The translations under genes were made by a program, and so were the position numbers. DNA of 64,000 nucleotides from Ottelia alismoides (lineage: Eukaryota; Streptophyta; Magnoliopsida; Alismatales; Hydrocharitaceae), in NCBI GenBank assembly GCA_037367405.1, contig JAZKJV010000295.1:434001-498000 (forward strand), read 5' to 3'. The notes under the pieces are model-generated. The model saw only the letters and a program-made list of their open reading frames with translations, had not been told where the DNA came from and ran no database searches. This document shows, piece after piece, positions 1 through 12,768 of the stretch. The stretch's first letter is position 1. Each line of letters opens with the position of its first letter.

Positions 1-3000
1 GCAATTACTTGTTATACACATTTATTTGCAGGGTATAATAAATTTCACCCCACATACTTTCAATGATTTATCATTATTGTGGGTTGTTTGTTTGTTTGAT
101 TTGGTTGTTCATGATCCGAGTGAGAGAGAGGTCGACACATCGATTGCTGGACCTGACTTGTCGGGCACCACAGACCCTGCAAGTCCAGACATTAGGAAGC
201 TCTGAATAGCCTAGTCAACAGATAATGGTTATGATCGAGTATAGATTTGAGTGGATTTAATGAAGATTATCTGAAATACAATAATTTGCATATATATATA
301 TATATCTTTGATTAAGGTTATTAATATTTTAAATCAAAGTTATCTTGCCTTTTAAACTCTGAAAGTCCATTCTCTTATTAAACTTTCAAAGCAAGATATA
401 TATTTACGGTTGTATCTCTAGCAAGATCTAGGATCTCCTTTCTACCTTTGTTATGTCCCAATATTACGAGAAACTGCAACTCAGATAAAAATAAGTGGCA
501 ACTCATTTCGCCTTGTAAGTCCAACTTGCATTTCCCAATTCAGTCTTTAACACCCAGATCCACCAACCCTAAGGTAATGTTGACCCATTGTTAATTGGAC
601 AAACCGTAAACATGAATATAACTCATTATGTGCAATCTAATATCGTCTCAATAATATGTGGAACCAATATTAGGATCACTACGCATACGACCTTACTCTT
701 TCGAAAAGGAAAGAGCCCGATCCATGTGCGCTTATATGCAAGAGCTATCACTTCGGATAGGCATCTCCAATATACAATCCATGGCGATGGAACCCTTTGC
801 CTTGACATGAAACCATGGATGTCATTTATAAGATCCCCCATATCTCATTCTAATTTTAATTAATCATTACGAATCATGTTCATTATAATTAATTCTTAAG
901 GGAATTACATCTCTATTTATTATAGATTGTTTATTTTAATTCAATGAAATTAATTTAGTCATATTAAATTAATCAACAACCTAATTCAACCAACAAATAA
1001 TTAGGGTTCGCTTGATATTACTATATAGTATACACCCTCACAATTGTATTATTCCAATCAGTTGATTAAAGAATGCAGAGACTTCTCATGCAACCCATCC
1101 TTGAAATGGATCAAGCCAGGTTAGGCAGATTATGCTAACAGGGAGAGCTTCCACTGCGGTGCAGGGTGCCAATTAAGTAACCCACTAGCATATCAACAAC
1201 TTAGACACCATCACCAAATCAATTCAGGCAACATAGTTGGTGCAAATTGTTCTATGAGGTTTTGTCGATCACATGCTCTTGGTGACTGGTGTGAAGCATA
1301 TATAGTAATCACTCAGAAATATTAGGCATCTTAAAGAACTTTTGAGATCCTAAATTTCTAAGCATATCAAGCAAACATGTTCTTGGTTTTGTATGTAAAA
1401 GTTATCCTACAACTATTGTAGGATAAATTAGGTTTTGTCATGAAACCCTCATTCAATGGTCATTGATGTTTAATCAAATATTTTCATAAATATTGATCAT
1501 CAAATTTAATCAATGCAAATTCATAATTTCCTTGATTTATATTGATTGATAAACACATTAAGAAAGTGATTTAGATGATCCAATCATCATCTGACTCATC
1601 TCCACTAAATATTGAATATCCATGGCAAACAAATTCAGAATCACGTGAAATAAATTCGAGCGATTTGCTGGTTTAATTATCTACTTAATTAAGATATTTG
1701 TTTCACGTTTTATGACAGAGAAACAATAAGAAAAAATCAATTTCTTTTATATCCATGAATACATGCAAAAAAAATTTCATTGTGGGAACATTTTGAATTT
1801 TTATTCACACACTTTGGTGCCAACAATTGGCTACTATTTTGGGAGCATATTTAGAAAATCTAAATACATTTTATTATCCAAAAAACATGTTCAAATAGTG
1901 CATAAACAAGGACTTTTCGTTTTAGTGAAAAAAATATGAAACGTGCATCATATGCACAAACCACGAGTTCTCGCACAACTGATTTGCAAAACCATGTTCC
2001 CTCAGAGTTTGGATGATATACAAGACCTTTAACCTCGATCTGACACCCATTCAAGGCTAGTATTTAGGCATTAACGCATCACGGAAGCGTGTAAGTTGCA
2101 TCACATACGACCTAGGGCAACTAGTCATACTAGTTGCATCGGGCAGCATGAACTAAATTTTTTTTAAATAGATGAAACCACATGATTTGAGAACACTTCT
2201 CAAATCATTTCATCAAGATCGAAAACTAGTTATAGTAATACCTCTTGAAGCATGTTTGTGATCCCTTTTCTCTAAAATAAGAGACCTCTTGTCTCATGTC
2301 CGATCCGACGAAGGTCTCACTTGTTGGTGCGTGGCTGAGACGCTTGCTTCTTGCAATCCAAGTTGATGATCTGAGCGAGAAGACTTCTTATTTTGTCTCA
2401 TGAAATCCGAAGCCTTCTTCACGAGTAACAAGCACCGAAGATGAAGGAGGTCCACAAGTAATCGATCTGGCAGCATAACGATGTCGCAACGACTGTGAGT
2501 CTCTTTAGGTCAACAATGTGGACGGTCACAATGTTGAGAGAGAGAGATGACATGTAGAGAATAGAGAGAGTTATTTATCTTGCAATTCATGTACTAGAAA
2601 AGGCTAGGGCTACCCTCCCTTTTATACTAAATTGGATGTCCATGGATCTCAATCCATTTGTATACAAAATCAATGTTTTAGATTGTTTTGTGCGTTCAAT
2701 CAATGGTCATGATTTTATTGCATAAATTCCAACAACAAATAATCAATTTAAAATAAAATAATATGTTGCAAATAAGTTACAATAAATTCCATTTAATTCA
2801 AATCAATCGTTTGTGTAAATAAAGTAAAGAGGACAATCCTCCTTCCCTTAATAAAGTGGACAACCACACATGGATTTAGGAGTCCATGGTCGTCCACCCT
2901 ACAAAAGGGGAAGGTGCCTCTCCTTTTCCTAATTGGTGACATCTCATATCTCTCCGAAATTCTACATGTGCAACAACATTTCTTGTAAAATTATTCACCA

Positions 3001-4943
3001 AAAAAATTCCAAATTATTTTGTGATAAATTCAATCACTCCATTGATAATTATGAATCACATTCATACATCCGATATAACATGTAAATTGTATTTACAATT
3101 AATTGTTCAATGTGAATCCAATTCACATCAACATTTTATTCGTAAATATTATTTACAATAACATCTCTCCAACATATTATAAATCACACTTATAATATTT
3201 ATGATTATTATGGATAATCATATCCATATTAATCATATTCTTGATAATTAAACCATATTTAAATATCTTAGATGACTATTCTCATGTGCCCAAATAATAT
3301 GAATCATATCCATGTTATTCATAACAATTAAATAACATTTAATTATCAAATTTTCTCAAAGCTCAGATACATTATCAACAATAGAATTATTCTTGAACTC
3401 TTTCAAGAATAATGCACTTTCTCCGTAATTACTTGAAGATAAGGACATGTTGATTTTATATTCAATGTATAGTGACTTAGATATTGAGATCATATCTCAA
3501 ATACTGATCTCATCGACCTCTCGTAGATATTTGATGAAATCAAACTATAAATCTTATCTTCTTATTGTATCCGAATCACATTCAGATCAATGTCCAACAT
3601 TTGGACTAAGATTAATTTACTGATATACTGAGAGGAGTAACTAAAATCCAAATGTGTTTCATCACTTCCTCGGAATGGAAGTGTCATGGTTAAACAATCA
3701 TTTACGATCACATCACCCTCGAGTATTCCTATTACCTGTACTTCTTGCTTACTCGAATACCTAGAATAACCCGAAGTTTTAAATCACATTTGAACTATCT
3801 CCTTCAGGATTTTATCTTTAAGTTTCTCATTTGATCATTGGGAGTTGGTATCAATCATATACTTTCCAAAATCATATATCATACCTAGGTATGGATCATA
3901 TACTTTTCAAAAGCATATATCATACCTACAAATTCAGCCAAGCTTCGAAAGTGAGACAACCGTGTACAGAATTTGATCCCAATATCTCATGAGCGAGATC
4001 TTGTATCCCGGTTCAGTAATGAACCTGTGTGATCCCTTTGAGAGATCATATTACTCTTATGCCCTTGTATGCATATCAGCTCATCGGTGTATAGACCTTG
4101 AATAGTTCATCAACCTATCGATATGTCAAATGTACATATTCTTACATATAGTAATACATCTGTCTCCGGTCAGAGGATGTGTGTCTGTATTGTGACAGTA
4201 TATAACATAAGTCTTGGTTATCTCGATCTTGAGAAGTCAACTTTTTTTTGACATAACTTATCTAACACCTATGAATATCTATTTCTATGTAGAGGACATG
4301 CTTCAAGATGTCATTTAGATATTATCCTTAAAGAAGAATTGCCATCTTCTTCTTAGGATGGAGATCCTTTCTTAATAATCGATTGACGGTGTGTGATGAG
4401 TCCTCAATCTAACTCTTAGATATTATTTAAGCACCAACATCTATGTTTCAGCCATTGAATCAACAACTGTATGATTATTACATAGCCCTAATTGTACTAA
4501 TGGACCTATTGTGCAAATTAGTTATTCTTCATTCAAATTTAGGAGTGAATTACAATAACATTTATTGCATAATGGCTCGTTGTGGGATCACATGTCCAAC
4601 GATCACTCCCACATAGAGCTACGCTATTGGATTTCCCTCTCTCGGACCTCACTCTTGACTCTGCGACCCTGTTAGTGGAGTAAATACAGAAGAGGACAGA
4701 GAACCTCATCGAACAGAATAAGATCCACATTGTCTCTTTACTTCTAGTGTATCGGAGTCACAAGAGGTCTCCCATGAGAAATCACCATAATCAAAAATAT
4801 AAAAAAATGAGTAAAATATAAAATTCCTAAAAGACAATCATGGGAGATACTAGCCAGTACATATTATGAGGAGAGGTCACCTATGACACCCACTTTGCGC
4901 ACACATACACACACCATAGTTCCCACCACCCTATCTACCAAAG
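1..4943. other. AT-rich non-coding region, unidentified
   Basis: No reading frame here resembles a known protein; the short open frames (up to about 90 codons) have no recognisable motifs. A short (AT)n run lies at about 288-305. The stretch around 1850-2640 read on the minus strand (a TATA-like site, then a leader-like stretch) has the look of an LTR, and the long AT-rich stretch 2640-4800 could be its upstream part, but I found no matching partner copy, primer site or target duplication. It may be a degenerate retrotransposon derivative; this is inference. Confidence 0.4.
2619..2630 (-). promoter_or_regulatory. Possible TATA box, minus strand
   Basis: The minus strand reads TATAAAAGGG here, a good plant TATA box. 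Downstream on that strand (2600 to about 2300) comes a CT-rich leader-like stretch. It could be the promoter of an unrecognised LTR or only chance; no gene is linked to it. Confidence 0.25.
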
Positions 4944-5570
4944 ATGACCTTTTACAATCTTCTAGTCACCATTATATACATGATGATTCCGACCTCTTCC
5001 CTAATAAAGAAGAAATATTTTTTAAAAAATGTTTCTGACCCTGAAGTGGTGGCTGCTATTCAAGCTATCATTGAATCCACACTTCGTCAAGCCATGGACT
5101 TTTCACCTGCTCCCAAGAAAAAGAAGAGACGTCGCATGACTAAATGCCACATTCGAACCATGCCCACTGCACACGCTATCACCCATTGTCGGTCTAATAA
5201 GAAAAGGGATGCTGGTACACCTTTGTTATATGTGTCATTTCTGACCACCATTTTGATCACAATCTCCTTGACAGGGGCACATCGATTAATATAATATCCT
5301 CCTTACTTGTCAAGACACTCAGTCTCGGGTCTCTCAAAAAAACCAGGATGATTTGTTAACTCATTGATCGATCAATAAAGAGGCTAAAGGGAATTCTTGA
5401 AAATGTTGTCATTCAGAACTAGGGCATGAGCTAAATGGTAGACTTTATTGTGTTGCCCATGAATACCTCGACCCTCGTGGAGTGCACTTCAATCATCCTG
5501 GGTCGACCTTTCCTTGCTACTACGAAGGCCATTATTGATTATGGATCTGGAGAGATACATTAATTTGTGA
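4944..5570 (+). pseudogene. Athila-type gag-protease relic
   Basis: This is a decayed piece of a Ty3/gypsy polyprotein covering the end of the gag-protease linker and the aspartic protease. A lysine/arginine-rich stretch (KKKKRRR, near 5120) corresponds to the basic stretch just before protease in the large element at 37018-43842. From 5267 the frame reads LDRGTSINIISS, the active-site region in which the family LDSG has become LDRG. Around 5370-5560 it continues with DRSIKRLKG and ILGRPFLATTKAI, both close to the matching part of the large element. At least two in-frame stops (near 5355 and 5416) and a frame change near 5235 break it. It reads on the plus strand although the leader and LTR immediately to its right are in minus orientation, so the junction near 5570 is a rearrangement. 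Confidence 0.72.
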
Positions 5571-5632
5571 AAAAAATAATCACATCAAACTAGTACAATA
5601 AAAATCAATAAACAAAAAAGGGTGATCCATGT
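5571..5632 (-). other. Retroelement leader, minus orientation
   Basis: This short AT-rich stretch nearly repeats 11833-11894 (both contain ATCACATCAAACTAGTACAA) and ends in a primer-binding site, so it is the start of an internal region of a minus-strand family 1 element. Confidence 0.6.
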
Positions 5633-5650
5633 TCCCCGGCAACGATGCCA
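5633..5650 (-). promoter_or_regulatory. Primer-binding site (tRNA-Asp type)
   Basis: On the minus strand this reads TGGCATCGTTGCCGGGGA, one base from the PBS of the large element at 35744, which is complementary to the 3' end of plant tRNA-Asp. It lies two bases from the LTR end at 5653, the normal spacing for reverse-transcription priming. Confidence 0.75.
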
Positions 5651-5652
5651 TT

Positions 5653-8537
5653 TGATGAGCATGAAATCCACCTCTTTAATAATTAAAGATTGTAGTATAG
5701 GAGGCAGAAAGTAATTCTTCAAAAATCACAACCTTTGAATGTTGTGGAGAATTTTACTTGGTAAGTTTACCGAGGTCGAACACAGGGACGTGAGCCTCCT
5801 CATCTATTCATCGAAAATTATTGATTAAATATTGAGCGACTATATTTATAGGTCTAGGTCTTCATATGCATATGCGATGCACAATACATAATGCATAAAT
5901 AATAAATAAAGAACGAACAATGCAAAGACTTATGTAGAGACAAAACAATATGATGCATGCATTTTTATTGGTTTTAATTGCAATTAAATAAGATGCATGA
6001 TGTAAGATATGCAATAGATGAATATGCAAAAAATAGTATACAAATATGCCCTAAAATAATCACATCAATGAGCAATCAAAGAAGGTTAGTTTTAGAGATA
6101 AATTGAGCAATAAAATGGATTAATAACATCAAGGAATGGAGAGCAATTGACACAATAGATCCCAAAATATAGCATGTGTATTTAAGTGTCAAAACATGAA
6201 ATAATTGATACCACTACATAGATAATAAAATTAGGAACCCAATGAAACTGAAATCAACTGAAAAGGAGTTTGTGTTCTCACGATATTAAGTAAAGAATGT
6301 AAGGGCATAAATGTAATAAAAATATGCAAAATAAAAGGATAAATATTCAAATCAGTCCTTCATAGGGGCATGGATATAATTCATGAAAGTTGACGGGGCT
6401 TGCTTGCAATTTTCCCAAGTACGTACGTGCAAGGCACGCGTACTTGGAAGGACTTCTTTGCAAAATACGAAGCTTGAAGGGTTTAGATGCAATTAGCCCA
6501 GCCTGCACACATATGGAACGTAAATAGTCTAAATGCTAGAGCGGGCAAAGGCTTAGGCATCTGGTTTGGATGGCTGGAGGTTTGGAGGCCAGGTGGCGTG
6601 GACTTCACACTTCGGATCAGGTTCAGTGAGATTAACCATGTGCTTCGTGACAGAGGCCTTGAATTCGTATGGACCATACAATCTAGATGATTGAACAGTA
6701 ACTGTATCTTCATGCTTCACCTCTCCCATCGGAGAGGGATGTGCTCTGGCGACCTCCCCAGAGTGCCACCAGTGCTATGCTCGATGGTGAAGGATCGTGG
6801 CTTCTCAGGGAAGCTTTGGCAAAGGATAGGATAGTGTTGAGAGGGGCTCAAGTCGCTGCGGCGATGTAGCGGTGCTCCTTCATCGGAGATGGCAGAGGGG
6901 AACGTACCCGAGGTGTGAAGTCCGACCATTGAAGCCCTACAGATGTTAGCTTATAGCCGAAGCATGTGTGCGAGTGCTAGTGAGTGAGTGGAGGTCCTCA
7001 TAGAGTGGAGGAGTGGGGGACCTGGGCTCTGTCTCCATCGAACTGGAGAAGAAGGGTAGTGGAGGTGATCGGGGTCCTGGAGAAGGGAGAGGATGAGCGG
7101 ACATGCCGACGAGGATGGTGGAAGTGTGGCAGAGCTTTGAGAATGGCCAATAATTGTTTAGGGTGAGTGTGAGCATAGGGAAAATAAAGAGAAAAACAAA
7201 GAAAAAGTAAAGATGAAGGATGTTACCTGATCAGAGCTGACCATTGGCAGAGAGGGGCTTGTCCTGAGGACCTGAGCGGCCCTCGGGCTGTCGCACAACA
7301 AGGCCAGCCGGTCCTCAATTCTCGGGAATCTGCCAGGGTGGCAGAGCTACATGGACGAAGCCATGGATCACACTTGGGCACGGGGTCATCAACGCCTCGA
7401 TGAATCTCCCCTCTGTTGTCATCGGAGGGGGGAGGGAAGCTGAGCCTCCGCCAGTGTAATGGTGGATAGGGTAGCAGTGGGCGGAGATGGCTATTTTAAG
7501 TGGAGGTCTTCGTCATTACTAGTGGTGGAGGTGAGCGATTGTAATGACCATCTTGAAGGCCTGGAGTACGGGATGTGCTCATTGATGGGTCCACGAGGGT
7601 GAGTGATGACCGGTGTTTGTGGGGAGACATTAGAGTGTGGAGAGGAGATCGGAGGAGGCAGCTGAAAAAGGAAGGGGGTGGTGCTGTCATGAGGCGTTAA
7701 CGGTTGGAGGAGGATGAGCTGGAGGAGGAAGAGAAGTAGGGACCATTGGATCTCGTGATCCAACAGTCGAGGTGTGAGAGCAAGGGAGTGGCTAGGATCA
7801 GATCGATTGATCTGATTCTAGGGTTAGGAGATGGGTGCAAGGCGAAGGTTGAGATGGGATCTTGGCACATCATTCGATGTCTAGGAAAGAAGGGGAAACA
7901 TGGAGGGATTAGAGCCACAAGATTAGGGTACATCCGAAAACTGGAATTCAAGCGGAGGAGGGAGGCTCGGATTGCATCAAGGGGAAGGATCATATGGCTA
8001 AGAAGACAGAACCCATGAATGGTTGAGATGAAGGAAGGGGAAGGGGGATCAACGACTAGGGAGGAGGCATGGTGGCAGTCAGAGGAAGGGGCCACGTGGG
8101 CATCCCAGAGGGTGCCACATGTTTAGATCGAATTAACAAATAGTCAAAACATGAAAGTTTTAGATCTCGATGAGATCTACAAGTTTCATGTTGGTCACAA
8201 AGTCAAAAGATGTCAGGAAAACACAGAAATATTTTTGGAAGTGTTTTTAAAAGATAAAAACACTCAATTTAAATGTTTTATTATTTTTTGTATTTTTAAT
8301 TTCTTTTTGACACCAAAACAAGTATCTACAATATTTATCTATTTTTTAGGTTTTTTAATAAAATATAAATTACATAAATGTTAGTGATAAATATATAATA
8401 ATTAGGGTTAGTAATTAGGGTTAATTACATGGAGGAGCATTATTGCTGTAGATACAGAACTAATGAGGATTTGAAATGAAGTTCTTATTCTTTGAGGATA
8501 AAATAAGAATATAGTGATGATCAATTAGAGATTCATC
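5653..8537 (-). repeat. Family 1 LTR, minus orientation
   Basis: About 2.9 kb. The left edge TGATGAGCATG abuts a PBS. The right edge (AGATTCATC, 8529-8537) abuts a degraded purine-tract region followed by 3' non-coding sequence that matches 24255 onward. The interior is laid out like other LTRs here: AT-rich edges and a GC-rich centre (6500-8100). On the plus strand near the left edge it has GGTCGAACACAGGGAC, seen inverted as TGTGTTCGACCCTGGG near the 3' end of the large element's LTR. Bases 6290-8537 are matched in reverse by 18142-19697 plus 23475-24213, and the whole resembles 26791-28755. Open frames of up to 132 codons here are GC-rich low-complexity readings on both strands. Confidence 0.72.
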
Positions 8538-11500
8538 TATGCTTGTCTTCGAGCATCTAAAGAATGAAGGAGTTAGATTAATTCCAGATAGTGCTTGTGA
8601 ATTTTCAAGGCTCAATTCATCGAAGACCCTCAATTTAAGTGATCCTAAAATTCTGTGCTCAACCATGCTTTAGTCAAAAGGAATCCAACTTCTCTAATTA
8701 TCAGACTCTCTATTTGTACATATAATATAAGGATATGACCTTTAGTGTACTGCAATCATGAGAGCCGAGTCGAGATGTCACTCAAGGTTCTTGTCCAGGA
8801 GATTCTCCTCTAAACCTAATATTCAACACTAGGGAATAGGTCGGTTCTTGCATTCAATCCACCGTCTCATTAGTTTGTCAGACTTGGAAGTGTAGATGGA
8901 AGGCCAGATGATGGAGGGCATATGATTTTGTAATTTCTTCTCTCCACCACATTTGAACAAGGGTCTTCTCAAGTGCCTTATTACTCAAATACATGTATAT
9001 TTTTTTGTTTGTTAATCAATGTGTCCGTCAAGAGAGCTTGGAGTCGTCTGCACTCATTCTCCTAGGAGTACACCGAGGTGTGTCTTTATTGAGTATCTAA
9101 GATACCTTCGATACCCAGATTTGTATCACTATATGATGCAGGGCCCTTTTTGGGTGCTAGCTCGACTCCTTAGTCCTAATAGCTTTGGTCCAAGTGGACA
9201 TTTTGAAATGGTTGGGAGTGCTCGTCTTTGGTGGAAGCTCTTTGAATTTGTATTTGTAATGATAGAGCTTTTCCTTGTATGAGAGAACTTCTCTTGAATT
9301 ATATTTCATTGATGGTTGGCTAGCTCCACTGCTTTTACCAAGAGTTGCCGCACAGTGATCAATAATTATTTAATTTTATCACAGCCTGGCACATAAATAA
9401 ATGTCAAACGATAACATGTGAACTTGTTCGATGCTGGCTAGGGTTTGCTGACACTCAGGTTTCTGGAAGCCTTCATTGACTTTATCCCATCCTTGAGCAT
9501 CAATAAATCGGGTCTAAACTTAAATCTCCAGTCCCTGTCCCTCAAGTGATAACTCTGCTCATCTTATCAATTATACAGTTTTTGAAAGTGATGTGCTGAT
9601 CATACTTTTTTAGAAGGTAGAGATGAAGAGTGATATATAACGCTCAAATCTTTCAAACTAGGGAAGTGTGGATTATTAAGTTTCAAACGTAATGACTAAG
9701 GATGGTTAACTCAGACTCTCAAGATCTCAAAAACCAAGCATCCTCAATTTCTCAAGCCTTGAGTGATAGTGAATATGTCAAGAATACAACAACTCCAGAG
9801 TTATTGAATTTTTTTGCTTTTTGAATTTTGTAATATTTATAGTATTTTTATAATCGCGAGAGAAATAATGACTAGCCCAAGCTCATATCAGTAGTTGCAT
9901 CCATTTCTAGCCAGTATGGGTGCAAGTACAGACTGTTAGATGGCTACCCATTTTACTTCAAGACGGTGCCATTCTCATTATCTTTTAACCGCCCACTATG
10001 CTAAGGGAGACCGTAGTTCCCTCACTGAGAAATGGCTACCCATTTCTAAACTTAGTAGTTAGAATCACTACTCAAGAAAAGATTTTAATTTTTCATATTT
10101 TATGAGATTTGTTTGAAAAAGGTTAATTGTAATTACAAAACAAGAAGTTAGTCCCTCATTTTTGAAAAGATTTTTCAAACCATGTCACATAATAATATAT
10201 ATATATATATATATATTCAAAACGAGTCAATCCCCTATTTTTCTAATCAATGTAAAACATTTTTCAAAACTGTGTAACATAGATAGAAAATTTTCCAGAG
10301 CATTTACAACCATTTTTACAAAAGTTAGTTCAAGAGATACTTATACCCTAGCCCCGAAAAGTTTCAAAAATTTCAAAATATGAGCTATGACTAAAGTATG
10401 TATACAATATATACAATATACCCCCCTATACTTAACTTTTTATGCCCTCATAGCACAAAGTGATATGAAGCCATATCTCAGTTCAAGTACAAGGTGATAT
10501 AGTAGAACTGACTCAGATGACCCCTATGATTAGGTTAAAAAAACCCAATTATAAGAGGACAAGAAGAGGGAAGAATGAATGACTCGGGTCCCCCATACTT
10601 AGGCCGAAAATATCCTAAGCATTGGATATGAAATGAAGATGGAGTGACCCGTCGTGAGTGATCAGTGATTGTACATAGTTAGAGGGGGTGGATTTACAAA
10701 GATGATTGGATGTGCGGAGATGGGGGGAGGGGGTGTGGGTAGATCATCTAGGGTTACTGGAGGGTTGGGCGAAGACACATTCCGGCTCAACCAAGCAGAC
10801 AATACCCCTTGATTCACCAACACACACATGAGGACCAACCATTGTTGGTCATTTATCTTGTCTATTTTTACTGGCGATCATTCAAAATTGAAGTTCATTA
10901 TGTAGGTTTCAAGGCTAGGTTTTGGGCACTATCCTAAGGATACATCCTCACCTCTAACATTCAAACATACTGCTTACAATGGCAGGGGTTACTCTCCCAT
11001 AATCCAATAGTGAATTTTATTCCAATTTATTTCATCAACTTGCATTATAGTCCTGATTTTATTCTGAGGTTCTCATTGTATTAATGTGAGAGCATAAATC
11101 AATCAAACATTGTCTAATCAACCATTCACAATTTCCTTTCATTTCCTAAGTGATAAATCATGGGAAGATTGAGAAAAGCCAGTGCATTCGTGAAAAGTCA
11201 TGATGCATGCTTGAGAGAGAACTTGCAGTTCCAACAATCTCGATGCATATGCAAGACTGAAATTGAATTTATCACTAAATGCATGCAAGTCAAAGAAACC
11301 ACACCCTAAATATGCTTCTATTAGCATGAAAGAATTCAATTAATTTGGCTAAGTGAAGTAATGTACGTGCATCTCATGAATTAAGTGTGTCCTAAGCTAC
11401 GAGGCAAGCATAAATGATAGAGAAATAAAAGAGCTCGGAGAGTCGTGTTCCTAGCCCTAGGTCAACACTCAAGTGGAGTCTCACCCAGATTGGGGTGAGA

Positions 11501-11894
11501 CTTCTTACACTACCTGCATTGTTCAAGTTCATATTTACACACGCGAGCCCTCAAACAAGGACCACTAGAAATATAAATGATACACATTATTTATTTATTT
11601 ATTATTTTTACACAACAAATGCATGAACAAAATGATGATTGAACTCCTTGAACTCTCATGAATTTCCTCCACAGCTCCTCGCAGCAAGAGCTCCCAACTC
11701 CATGCCTCTATGTAGATCGAGCATCCTCCATCTTCATGGGCTCTACCACAATGGAAAAAGTCATGAAAAATATCAATAAATTTAATCAAGAAATGATACA
11801 CAAATAAACACAATGTGAAGACCTTAATTTTCAAAACATAATCACATCAAACTAGTACAATAAAATTCAATTAACAAATAAGGGTGAGTCGTCT
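8538..11894 (-). mobile_element. Family 1 internal region, non-coding
   Basis: This lies between a PPT-side LTR edge (8537) and a PBS (11895-11912), so it is the internal part of a minus-strand element. About 3.4 kb long, it has no gag, protease, RT or integrase reading. It is clearly related to 24235-26770 in the same orientation and to 28756-30141 in the opposite one. For example, the stretch around 9000-9380 (GAGTACACCGAGGTGTGTCT) recurs near 24778 and in reverse near 29580. Purine-tract motifs read in reverse (CCCCCCTATACTTA, near 10422) recur within it. The layout fits a large retrotransposon derivative (LARD-like) mobilised by Athila proteins; that dependence is inference. Confidence 0.65.
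10193..10216. repeat. (AT)n microsatellite
   Basis: A nearly pure AT dinucleotide run of about 24 bases within the family 1 internal region. Confidence 0.9.
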
Positions 11895-11912
11895 TCCCCA
11901 GCAACAGTGCCA
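11895..11912 (-). promoter_or_regulatory. Primer-binding site (tRNA-Asp type)
   Basis: On the minus strand this reads TGGCACTGTTGCTGGGGA, three bases from the PBS of the large element, with two bases between it and the LTR edge at 11915. Confidence 0.75.
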
Positions 11913-11914
11913 TT

Positions 11915-12020
11915 TGATGAGCGTGAAATCCACCTCTTTGATAATTAAAAATTGTAGTATAGGTTGCGGAAAACGATTCATCAAAAATCACAATCTTTAA
12001 ATATTGTGGAGAATTTTACT
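11915..12020 (-). repeat. Family 1 LTR fragment (3' end), minus
   Basis: This matches the first 105 bases at 5653-5757 almost throughout (for example GAAATCCACCTCTTT and GGAGAATTTTACTTG). The match stops abruptly at 12020, where a family 2 LTR piece in the opposite orientation begins. It is the stub of the 5' LTR of the element whose internal region is 8538-11894. Confidence 0.65.
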
Positions 12021-12768
12021 TGTTTTGAAGTGTTTTAGATGTTAAAAATACATAAAATAGCAAAAATCACCAAAAAAATCACAAAAATAGAGAAAAAATA
12101 TAAAAAAGATAAAAATATTTTGTTTTATATTTTTTTAGAGTTTATAGCTATATTTATAAATATAAAACCCTATATAGTCTATATACATATTATTACTTAT
12201 ATACTTATAAGAATAATTATTATCATAAATACCTATAAATATATCCAATACCTTAAAAAATATAAGGGATTGTACTTGTATATATTTATTAGTTTTTTAT
12301 ATATTTATTATATATATTATTCATTAAATATATTATACATGTTATTACATATAGATATGTATACACATATTATATCTTTATCTATTGAAAGAAGAAGTGG
12401 AAATTAGAAAATAGAAAGAAAATAAAAAAATATAAATTAATAACACAAAATATAAAATTAAAATCCATAAAAAAATTAAATATGACCAAAACCCACAAAA
12501 ATCACAAAAAAGCATAAAATACACAAAACGCCTAAGTAGGCTACTTAATTTCTCTCCACTCTCTTTTGCTCCTTGTGTTCGACACTTCCGCTTATCCCTA
12601 TACATTTGTTGTAGAGTTATAATAAATTTTGGCTTGCATCACGTTGATTGCTTTATTCATCTATGTGGGATAATTATTGTTTGAATTTAGTAGTTTGTGT
12701 ACAGTCGCCACAACGACAATATTCTCGCCTTGTGTAGGAACTAGACCAACTCAAACCACTGTCCAACA
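12021..12768 (+). repeat. Family 2 LTR 3' part, plus orientation
   Basis: This is AT-rich, then reads TGTAGAGTTATAATAAATTT near 12610 and ends near GTCCAACA. Read in reverse, the same series of motifs occurs at about 19698-20000, the 3' end of the family 2 LTR. It therefore looks like the terminal 0.75 kb of a family 2 LTR, in the opposite orientation to its neighbours on both sides. Confidence 0.5.

Noticed and set aside
3847..3858. TTGGTATCAATC as a copia-type tRNA-Met primer site
   Set aside because: Only the first eight bases agree with the usual TGGTATCAGAGC, and no LTR edge is adjacent.
12039..12407. 122-codon Ile/Lys/Tyr-rich open frame
   Set aside because: Low-complexity AT-rich reading within an LTR piece; no motif.
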